Shown piece by piece: positions 35,403 through 43,483 of a DNA stretch of 64,000 nucleotides. The stretch covers positions 1-64,000 of the forward strand of contig JAIOJA010000023.1 in NCBI GenBank assembly GCA_019912315.1. The letters run 5' to 3'. The notes beneath the pieces were generated by a model, which saw only the letters and a list, made by a program, of their open reading frames with translations, was not told where the DNA came from and ran no database searches. Both the position numbers and the translations under genes were made by a program. Every line of letters begins with the position of its first letter. Positions within the stretch are counted from its first letter, which is position 1. The DNA is from Planctomycetota bacterium. GTDB lineage: Bacteria > Planctomycetota > UBA8742 > UBA2392.

Positions 35403-38400
35403 CTACTCAACTTTCAGTGTAGTGCTGCTGCTGTGCCCGTTACGCGCCTCGTCGTACATGTCGAAGGCGCGAGCAGGCAGGGCCGTAAACTTGCCGCTAG
35501 CGACGACAACGCAGTCGTAGCGGAAGTGCACTCGACCCTGGGAGTCCACTTCTGTTGCGTAGAAGTTTGTCGAGGTGTCGCGCTCTTCTTTGGTGATCTC
35601 GACCCCGAGGGCACCCTTGATGCGTCCAGGTTCTACGTCGAAACGGCTGCTGATCGGCTCAAGGCAGCTCGGCCGCGCGTCTTCAATGCAGATGTAGCGC
35701 TCACCCTTGTTGCCCTGCACGATGATCTGGACAGTGATCACGTCGCCGACCTTGAGATCGGTGTCTTCGCGCAGCACGCTCGTGTCGTACTCGACCTGTA
35801 TTTCCTTGAAGCGGCGGACTGTGTTGCCGCGCTCGTCACGGATTTCGACTTCGACTTCTTTCTCGCGGGCGCTGCGCACGAAGTACTCGCGCGTTACTTT
35901 CAACCCGTTGCTGCTCTCACGCATCTCGCCCTCAATCGGCATGAAGGCCCGGACGGTCACGGTGCCGCTGATCGGTGCGCTGCCGCTACGGGTCAGGGTC
36001 AGACTTGCCCCCTGCTTCAGCGTCGCACCCGCCAGATCCCAGCGTGTACGGGCTGACAGCAGCTTGTCGCTCGTTCGCTCAAACGTACCGACATTGGCGC
36101 CGGCGTAGTTGATGCGCACGCGGGCCTCGGCTGTCTGTTCAGGGTTGCCGTCAAGGTAGACCGCCAGGGCGCCAATGGCCTGGCCTGTGGCGCGGGTGTT
36201 TCCCCAGCCGCCGCCTCGCTTGCTTGCCAGCAGATTGCGTACGGCACGATCGAGCGTGGCGTCTGTTGGGTTGAGTGACGCGATCGCCCGGATTGCCAAT
36301 GCGTGCGCTTCCAGTGAGTGGTCGTGCCAGCGCCTGTCGTTACCCGAGCCGCTCGGGAACACGAGCCCACCGTGTCCGTCATCCTCAGCCTGGGCAAGCA
36401 GTGAGTTGATCACGAACTTAGCGTCGCGTACACGACCTGCCTTGTGCAACGCCAACGCCAGCGAGGCCAACCCGGCGCTGCCGCCAGCGCGTTCGCCGGC
36501 CTGCTTCGTGTCGTTGCCAAGGGCTGCCTGCGCGCCGACAAGGCGGTCAGTCAGCAACTTGCGCGTCCCGGCGTACGGGTCATCGCCATCCTTGGGAGTG
36601 GGCGGCAGGAAGCTGACCGCCCAGCTTGCGGCGTGCAGCCCCCGTGCGCGCAGGGCCGGATCGTCGGCAAGGTCGTCACCCGCGTTCAGCAGGAATCGCG
36701 CGCCCCTTGCGAACATGTCGTCCATTGCAGCATCCGTGGCGGGCAGGCTCAGTCCGACACCCGGAGCGGTTTCGCGGGCGCTGCACAGCCCCGCCAGCAC
36801 GATCGCGCTCAGGTGCGGGTTGCTTCCGTCGCGCCCGAACCAGCCCCAGCCGCCATCGTCGTTCTGGTACTCGCGCAACTTGCCGAAACCCAGGTCCACC
36901 ATCCTTTGAAGCTCCAAGGGGTTCGTGAGTTGGGCAGGCCAGTTGTCGTTCTCAACTACGCCATCGTAGGTGACGCGCACTTTGCCGATTTCGTAGATGT
37001 CAACCTTGTACGCCTTCAACAGCTGCAGCACGGAAAGCAGCGGTACGAACTTGTTGGTGGTCTGCTCGGCGCAGCCGTGGGGGTAGTGCACAAGTCCCGG
37101 CAGCGCGTCCACCAGACTGCTGATCATGGAGCCGTTGAACTGCACTGTGATACTGCTGCGGTCGATCACCGCGCCCTGCGGCAGTTCCGGCGCAACTTCC
37201 AGCGTATCTTTGCCGTCAAAGCGGAACGCAGTTGTCGTTGTAACCGGCATGCCGCGTGGCGACACGGTGTAGTGCCATACAAGGCTATCGGCGTCCTCGT
37301 CACTGAAGGCTTTCACGCGCAGCGCGGTTTCGCCGACGCCGCTGACTTTCACACGGAAACGAACTTCCTGGCTGCTGCCAGCCTCAATGAACGCGCTTTC
37401 AGGTGAGGGTGAAGACAACAGCGCCAATCTTGCGCTCGGGTCCTCGACATTCAGTTGCACATCACATGAGACTGCGGCCGGTTGGTCGCCCAGGTTCTGA
37501 ACCAGTGCGCACAGCTCAACTTCGTCACCTTCGGTCAATCCACGCGGGCCGACCACGCGCACGCCGAGATCGCGGGCGGCCGTGAAAGTCCCGCTGGTCT
37601 GGCCGACGGATGCCAGGCGGTCGGCAGCGGTCGCCTCGAATGTCCACTCGGTTAGGTTGTCGGGCAGCTTGAAGCTGACTGTGGCGACTCCCTTGTCGTT
37701 GGTGCGGATTGCCGGATTGAAGTAGGCGCTGTCCCGGAAGTCGCGGCGCTCAGCCCGATCCTGCATGGTATGTGGGCGCCCGCCGCCGCCGCGAGCACGG
37801 CGATAGGAAAAGCCACCCTTGCCGCCTCGCCCGCCGCCGCCGCCGATCCCGCCAGCGCTTTCGCCGTAGTATGGAGTGGGCGCTTCGGTTGGCGGCATGC
37901 GTTCCCAATCCGCATTCATCGAGTCCTTCGCATTTTCGACCACGCGCAGGTCGTCGAACAGCCTGCCTGGATCCTCCAGCATTTCGCGCAGGCTGACCGT
38001 GCTCATGCTGCTCCAGCTTTGCGCGCCGTAGAAGAAGCTGCCGATCGGCATGTCGAAGGTTGTCCAGCGTTTGACCTTCGCGGTGCTGGCACGGGTCGGT
38101 TTGACCCGTGTGCGCACGGCCAGGTTCAGGTCGCTGGCAATGAACTCGCGCGTGCCGCTGAAGAAGTGGTCGTACAGGTTCGTGTCTTCCAGTGCGCTGT
38201 CGGCGAACTCCTTGAGTGCGCTGTCCCACACACTCAGTGTCACTTCGCTTGGCACCGGTTGACCCGTGTAGTCGACCGTGAATATGTCGGCATTCACCTG
38301 GTCGCCCGGGCGGTACTTCTCCTTGTCAAAGCGCACGGTAGTTCGAATCAGCCTGTCTGCGGGGCGCACTTTCACGCCGCAATGAGTCGCGAAGAATTCG

Positions 38401-41400
38401 CCATTGCGCACGGCGCGGAAGCTCAGGTGCACATGCGGTGCATTGCGCTCCGTCAGCTCAATGCTGTGTAGCTGCGCAGTGCTGGACTGTATCGCTTTGT
38501 GGTCACTTTCACGCCCGTCGGCGTGCAGGCTGATCAGAACAGGGCCAGGGTTCTGCTGCGCTACAAGCACTCGCACAGGCCGAGTAAGGTCATAGTCGTC
38601 GTACTCGGGCAGTGCCTCAAAGCCGCGGTTGTCCAGCTCGCCGCGGGAAATGTGAAGCACGCTGTGGGTCAGCTCAAAGCTGTCGTCGTTTGCATCTCCT
38701 TCAACTTCGATGTAGTAGCGTCCCGTCTGGCGTGGCATGGCGATTGCGATGCTGTCGTGGCGCGCGGCGTCATCGAAGTTGCCGCTGCTGATGCGCTTGA
38801 TGCTCGGGTTGCGCCAGGATTTTGCCTGCAGCCCGGTTTCATCCGTGATGCGCCAGATCGTGTAGGTGCCGGTTGCGCGCTGGCGGCGCCCCATTGAGTC
38901 GGTTACGCGCAGCTTCAGCGCCAGCACGCTTTCAGCGTTCCAATTGGCGTCGGGCCAGTCGCCACGGACGGATATTCCACTGCCGCTGATCTTCGCGACA
39001 CCCTGGGCGTGTACCGTCTGACCACCGGGCCCTCTACCTTCGGCGTCGATCGTCAGGGTCACGGCACGTCCGTTCGCGTCCTTGCTGATCTGCGCGGTGT
39101 CCAGCGCGACCATCAGGCGCCCGTCCAGGTTTGTGCGACCGCGCCCGGCCGCGGGTTGCCAGGTCTTGCCATCGGCGCTGCGGGCCCGAACGACGTACTC
39201 GACTTCGCCTCCCTGCACGTTGCCGCCTGCCAGATAGCTGAAGACAACGGGGATCTCCGCGTTGCTGCCGGGGATCAGCGCATCCTTCGGCGCTTCCACT
39301 GTGAGCTTGATGTCCTTCTTGAAATACTCGAGCACTTTGAGCCGGAAGCTGGTATCGCCGCCAAGACGCGGGTTGCTGACCAGCACCTGGTAGTTGCCGA
39401 CCGGCGAGCCGAACGGGACATCAAAGCGCGCCGTCGCACAGCCGAAGTCATTCAGGCGCACCTCTTCGCGGTATTGCTCGACACCATCGTACAGCACCCG
39501 CAGCAATACAGGCTCACCTTCGAGTTGTCCCTCGCCCATGGGGAGACGCGCGATTACGCGCAACCAGGCCGTGTCGCCGGGGCGGTAGACCGGGCGGTCG
39601 GTGTAGACGAACGAGCGGATGTCTGTCACGGCCGGCGGTATCGGCTGGGGCATCCAGGGTGCCGGGGCTTCGATCTCGCGTGGCTCGTTGGCGTCGTTGA
39701 TAAGGAAGAGAGTCCCGTTTACATCGAGCGTCGCCCAGAAGTTCCGCAACCCGTGGGCTGGCAGTGAGGTCTCGAACAGGCCGTTGGCGTCTGTCGCACC
39801 GGCCAGGCCCTGCTGCGCGATTCGCCGCTCTTCCCGAAAGCGCGTGATCAGACGGGTCCCCTTGCCCGGGTCATTCTCATCGACGGCCACTTCTTCGCGA
39901 TAGGGCACGCTCACGTGCAAGTTCTCGAAGTAGCCACCGCGCAGGAGCACGTCATTCAACGGGCGCCCGTCGCGGGTGGTGACCCAGAACTGTTCGGTTT
40001 TGCCCAGCCGGCGACGCTGCACGGCGAGGTCCGCAATCTGTACCAACTTGCGCTCCAGTACCGGCCCGCCGCTGACTTCCAGCAGGAACACGCCGGGCGT
40101 GCTCGTGTAAAGCGGCAGATTGTTGCGCGAGTGGTAGAAGTGCTTCGAATCCGGGTTCAGTGCAAAGGTCTGGTCCATCACGCTGACGCCGAGAGCTTGC
40201 TCGAAACCGGGCAACTTGGCGATTTCCGCCAAGTCGCCGTAGACGTGCTCGGCGTTGACGGCCTCGGCCATGACGCGAGAAAGATCGAGTGGGCGCAGGC
40301 TGACACGGACCGCGTCAACATTCCGTGCGAACACGCTGATGTTCAGCGGTTGCCCGGGGGCGACCAAGGCGTTGTCATTCTTGCCTGTGCTGAAGCTGGT
40401 GAACAACTGCGGAAACTCGATTACCTGCGTTAGCCGGCGCGCCTCGCCGATGTAGCGGGACTTGGGAAAGTCCTTTTCCAGCTTCGCGAACTCCACGGCC
40501 GCGTTGTCGAAGTTGTTCAGGTAGTAGGCGACGTAGCCAAGCAGGAAGCGTGCTTCGTCGTCCCAGATGCTGTCCTTGTGCTCGCTCAGGATTTTGCGCA
40601 GCAGCGGGCGCGGGTCGCGGGCGATATCCGGCTCGGCGCTTTTCGGATTGCGCCAGTCCGTCAGCTTCGCGTTCAACTCCGCGTTGCCGTACAGCCCGGC
40701 GTTGATCATCAGCATTGCGCGACGGTAAAGGATGCTGGCCTGCAACGGCTTGTCGTTGAGGTCTTTGGCATGGTGAGAGGCCGTCTCGATCAGCGCGTTG
40801 ATGGTCGGCAGACTGCCGTACGTGGGCTGCAGGAAGTAGCCGCGGCGGGTGAACGGTTCTTCGGACGGCTGGGCCGCATCGGGAAAGGTCTCCTCCGGCT
40901 TGTCCTCGGTCGCCTCAGGAACTTCGACCGGCTCCTCATCAGGAAACTCCTCCGTTTCAGGTTCCGGGTCTGACTCGTGTGGGCCGCCCACGCCGTACTC
41001 GCTGCCGAAAAAGTACATGTCGTTGCGCGTCTTGCCGTGCAAGCGGTCGGTGACTTCCAGCAGATCGCAGTATTCGAGCGTAATCGCCACGTGGCGCTCG
41101 GTCTTGGCCTTTGCAACCTGGCCTTCGGTCGTGTCCAGCAGCACGCGACTGTTTTCGTGCGCGTGGGCCAGCAGACCCTTGGCAAGTTCGAGGTCGGAGT
41201 TGATCAGGTTCACATAGCGCCAGCGCCACTGATCTTCCTTGGGAACGCGCTTCATGTCGATTTGATAGACGCGCGCCTTGCTGTCGTTGTCGTCATGATA
41301 ATCGTGATCGCGAGTAGCGAAGTACATGCCCGCCATGCGGTAGGCGGTCACGCGCGCGTCCAGTTCACTGATGCGCTGGATGAATTCGGTGAGTCCTTCT

Positions 41401-41696
41401 TTGTTGAGTTCGTCGAACTTCTGGTGCTCCTTGCCCTCGGCGAGCGACACCAGCAGGCGGGTGACCGCCCGGTTGCGGTTTTCGCCGGGCGGCAGGTCAT
41501 CGGCAGCTTTGCGGTAGTCGTCGAGCCCCGAGGCGTACTTCTTGTCCTCAAACGCGGCATCTGCGCGTTGCAGTGCGGATTGCGCTTCTTTGACCCGGTC
41601 CTGCGCGTGAGAGGAATCGTCGGCAAGTGTGGTGATTAGAAGGAGAACGGCGGTAATGGAAAACACCGCCGCAACGGCGAGAAGATTACGATGCAT
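35403..41696 (-). CDS. giant alpha-2-macroglobulin family protein
   Basis: 2097 aa, larger than Escherichia coli YfhM (about 1650 aa). It starts with a signal peptide (residues 1-30). A TPR-like helical region covers about 30-450, including an acidic Glu/Pro stretch near 250. MG-type beta domains then follow, with the MG2 hallmark FVYTDRPVYRPGDTAWL. A Gly-rich GGIGGGGGRGGKGG loop comes before the A2M domain. The thioester motif is Cys1542-Ala-Glu-Gln1545, with the helical toroid after it (DDGGWGWFGRDG). The thioester looks intact, so it should trap proteases covalently in the periplasm. No pbpC gene is adjacent. Start at 41696; a weak GAGG lies upstream. Confidence 0.92.
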   Translation of the reverse strand: MHRNLLAVAAVFSITAVLLLITTLADDSSHAQDRVKEAQSALQRADAAFEDKKYASGLDDYRKAADDLPPGENRNRAVTRLLVSLAEGKEHQKFDELNKEGLTEFIQRISELDARVTAYRMAGMYFATRDHDYHDDNDSKARVYQIDMKRVPKEDQWRWRYVNLINSDLELAKGLLAHAHENSRVLLDTTEGQVAKAKTERHVAITLEYCDLLEVTDRLHGKTRNDMYFFGSEYGVGGPHESDPEPETEEFPDEEPVEVPEATEDKPEETFPDAAQPSEEPFTRRGYFLQPTYGSLPTINALIETASHHAKDLNDKPLQASILYRRAMLMINAGLYGNAELNAKLTDWRNPKSAEPDIARDPRPLLRKILSEHKDSIWDDEARFLLGYVAYYLNNFDNAAVEFAKLEKDFPKSRYIGEARRLTQVIEFPQLFTSFSTGKNDNALVAPGQPLNISVFARNVDAVRVSLRPLDLSRVMAEAVNAEHVYGDLAEIAKLPGFEQALGVSVMDQTFALNPDSKHFYHSRNNLPLYTSTPGVFLLEVSGGPVLERKLVQIADLAVQRRRLGKTEQFWVTTRDGRPLNDVLLRGGYFENLHVSVPYREEVAVDENDPGKGTRLITRFREERRIAQQGLAGATDANGLFETSLPAHGLRNFWATLDVNGTLFLINDANEPREIEAPAPWMPQPIPPAVTDIRSFVYTDRPVYRPGDTAWLRVIARLPMGEGQLEGEPVLLRVLYDGVEQYREEVRLNDFGCATARFDVPFGSPVGNYQVLVSNPRLGGDTSFRLKVLEYFKKDIKLTVEAPKDALIPGSNAEIPVVFSYLAGGNVQGGEVEYVVRARSADGKTWQPAAGRGRTNLDGRLMVALDTAQISKDANGRAVTLTIDAEGRGPGGQTVHAQGVAKISGSGISVRGDWPDANWNAESVLALKLRVTDSMGRRQRATGTYTIWRITDETGLQAKSWRNPSIKRISSGNFDDAARHDSIAIAMPRQTGRYYIEVEGDANDDSFELTHSVLHISRGELDNRGFEALPEYDDYDLTRPVRVLVAQQNPGPVLISLHADGRESDHKAIQSSTAQLHSIELTERNAPHVHLSFRAVRNGEFFATHCGVKVRPADRLIRTTVRFDKEKYRPGDQVNADIFTVDYTGQPVPSEVTLSVWDSALKEFADSALEDTNLYDHFFSGTREFIASDLNLAVRTRVKPTRASTAKVKRWTTFDMPIGSFFYGAQSWSSMSTVSLREMLEDPGRLFDDLRVVENAKDSMNADWERMPPTEAPTPYYGESAGGIGGGGGRGGKGGFSYRRARGGGGRPHTMQDRAERRDFRDSAYFNPAIRTNDKGVATVSFKLPDNLTEWTFEATAADRLASVGQTSGTFTAARDLGVRVVGPRGLTEGDEVELCALVQNLGDQPAAVSCDVQLNVEDPSARLALLSSPSPESAFIEAGSSQEVRFRVKVSGVGETALRVKAFSDEDADSLVWHYTVSPRGMPVTTTTAFRFDGKDTLEVAPELPQGAVIDRSSITVQFNGSMISSLVDALPGLVHYPHGCAEQTTNKFVPLLSVLQLLKAYKVDIYEIGKVRVTYDGVVENDNWPAQLTNPLELQRMVDLGFGKLREYQNDDGGWGWFGRDGSNPHLSAIVLAGLCSARETAPGVGLSLPATDAAMDDMFARGARFLLNAGDDLADDPALRARGLHAASWAVSFLPPTPKDGDDPYAGTRKLLTDRLVGAQAALGNDTKQAGERAGGSAGLASLALALHKAGRVRDAKFVINSLLAQAEDDGHGGLVFPSGSGNDRRWHDHSLEAHALAIRAIASLNPTDATLDRAVRNLLASKRGGGWGNTRATGQAIGALAVYLDGNPEQTAEARVRINYAGANVGTFERTSDKLLSARTRWDLAGATLKQGASLTLTRSGSAPISGTVTVRAFMPIEGEMRESSNGLKVTREYFVRSAREKEVEVEIRDERGNTVRRFKEIQVEYDTSVLREDTDLKVGDVITVQIIVQGNKGERYICIEDARPSCLEPISSRFDVEPGRIKGALGVEITKEERDTSTNFYATEVDSQGRVHFRYDCVVVASGKFTALPARAFDMYDEARNGHSSSTTLKVE

Positions 41697-41818
41697 GCCC
41701 AGCCTCGTGGTTTCGGATGACTAACTTTTGTGGTGGTTAAAACGCAATGAACTGTGGAAGGTTCGTGAAAATGTGGTGACGGATCAAGCCCCGCCTTGGA
41801 AGCGGGTTGCCATGGGCG

Positions 41819-41846
41819 TTACAAGCGAGCCCAGGGCAGCTATAGT
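41819..41846 (+). promoter_or_regulatory. candidate promoter for the molybdoenzyme operon
   Basis: TTACAA (41819-41824), a 16-bp spacer and TATAGT (41841-41846), 26 nt before the ATG at 41873. GGGAG at 41864-41868 is the Shine-Dalgarno. Confidence 0.55.
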
Positions 41847-41872
41847 TCCCCGCGGGCGGGCTTGGGAGTGTC

Positions 41873-43483
41873 ATGCGGTACGGCTTTGTGATCGACAATC
41901 GCGTCTGTATCGGCTGCCACGCCTGCACCGTCGCGTGCAAGGCCGAGCACCTCGTGCCGATCGGCGTGAACCGTACCTGGGTGAAGTACATTGAACGCGG
42001 CGAGTTCCCCAACGTCAGCCGCAATTTCCAGGTCACTCGCTGCAACCACTGTGTCGACGCGCCCTGTGTAACGATCTGCCCGACCAGCGCACTGTTCACA
42101 CGCAAAGATGGCATTGTCGATTTCGATCAGCGCCGGTGCATCGGCTGCAAGTCCTGTACCCAAGCCTGTCCCTACGATGCGATCTACATCGACCCGAACC
42201 AGGGCACGGCTGCCAAGTGCAACTTCTGCGCGCATCGAATTGACCAAGGGCTGAATCCAAGCTGCGTAAACATCTGTCCGGAGCAGGCGATTCACTTCGG
42301 CGATCTGGATGATCCTAAGTCTGATGTCGCCCAGCTCACCAGCCGCGAGCCGGTCAGCCAGCGCAAGCCCGAGAAGGGCACCATGCCCAGCATTTTCTAC
42401 ATCGAGGGCGACACGGCGAGCTTGAACCCTGCCGCGACGTCGATGCCGGAATCCACGATGTGGTCAAGCCAGAACAAGGGTGTCGGACACAACGCGGGCA
42501 AAGATGGCAGCGCGACGGATCTGCTCGGCATTGTGCGCCGCGCCCAGGCAACTCGCGCCGAGCGCAACGACTCCCCGGAGCCTGTGTTGGATGGCCTGCT
42601 GCGAGATATGGAAAAAGCCACGGGCTCAAGCAAAGTCCGCCGCGCCTACGACCAGCCGGACAAGGGTATTCAGTGGGGGTGGGAAGTCGCGGCCTATGTC
42701 GTGACCAAGGCTCTGTCTGCTGGCGCAGCGCTGGTCTGCGCCCTGGCCTTCATACTGCCGATGCTGGGCGTGCAGGCTTTCGCGCTGAACCCAGTTGGTA
42801 GTCTGTATCAGGTCGTGTTGCCGATTGTATCGCTCGTTTTCCTAGGTGTAACCGGACTGCTGCTCATCAAAGACCTCGATAAGCCGATGCGATTTGTGTA
42901 CGTGCTGCTGCGCCCTCACTGGAGCAGCTGGCTGGTGCGCGGCGGCTATATCATAACGGTTACAGGCGGCTTGACGACGCTATGGCTGGCGAACGGATTG
43001 TTCATTCAAAGTTCGTTCCTCTTTGAGGCGCTGGCCTGGCCGCTGGCAATTTCGGCGCTGGCTTGTGCGACCTATACGGCGTTCCTGTTCGGGCAATGCA
43101 AAGGGCGCGACTTCTGGCAGTCGCCAGCGCTGCCGATTCATATGCTGAATCACGCGCCGCTAGCCGGCTTTGCAGTGTTGGCGCTGATCGGGCGCGACGT
43201 GCGTTGGGCGCTGTTTGTATTCGCGCTGATCAACCTGGCTGTTGTCGCATTTGAAATCTGGGGCAAACACCCGAACGAAGACAGCGCGGCTACGGCACAT
43301 GACATTCAGACCGGGCGCGCGGGCCGTTTGTTCTGGTTCGGTGTAATCGGCATCGGCGGGTTGCTGCCGCTTGGATTGTTAATCGTAAACGCACCATTCT
43401 CTGCGGCGCTGGCAATACTGATCGGCCTGGCGATCACAGAATATCTGTGGGTGTTTATGCCCCAGAAGCGGCCAAACACGTAA
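41873..43483 (+). CDS. fused ferredoxin-NrfD/DmsC-like subunit of a molybdoenzyme complex
   Basis: 536 aa fusion of two subunits that are usually separate. Residues 1-170 form a DmsB/NrfC-type electron-transfer domain with four cysteine sets for 4Fe-4S clusters: C12-C15-C18-C22, then CNHC..CVTIC, CIGCKSC..C and CNFC..CVNIC. A 100-residue polar linker follows. Residues 270-536 carry about eight transmembrane helices, beginning with GWEVAAYVVTKALSAGAAL as in NrfD/DmsC quinone-reactive anchors. It should pass electrons between the quinone pool and the catalytic subunit. The TAA stop shares its last base with the ATG of the next gene. Confidence 0.88.
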   Translation: MRYGFVIDNRVCIGCHACTVACKAEHLVPIGVNRTWVKYIERGEFPNVSRNFQVTRCNHCVDAPCVTICPTSALFTRKDGIVDFDQRRCIGCKSCTQACPYDAIYIDPNQGTAAKCNFCAHRIDQGLNPSCVNICPEQAIHFGDLDDPKSDVAQLTSREPVSQRKPEKGTMPSIFYIEGDTASLNPAATSMPESTMWSSQNKGVGHNAGKDGSATDLLGIVRRAQATRAERNDSPEPVLDGLLRDMEKATGSSKVRRAYDQPDKGIQWGWEVAAYVVTKALSAGAALVCALAFILPMLGVQAFALNPVGSLYQVVLPIVSLVFLGVTGLLLIKDLDKPMRFVYVLLRPHWSSWLVRGGYIITVTGGLTTLWLANGLFIQSSFLFEALAWPLAISALACATYTAFLFGQCKGRDFWQSPALPIHMLNHAPLAGFAVLALIGRDVRWALFVFALINLAVVAFEIWGKHPNEDSAATAHDIQTGRAGRLFWFGVIGIGGLLPLGLLIVNAPFSAALAILIGLAITEYLWVFMPQKRPNT

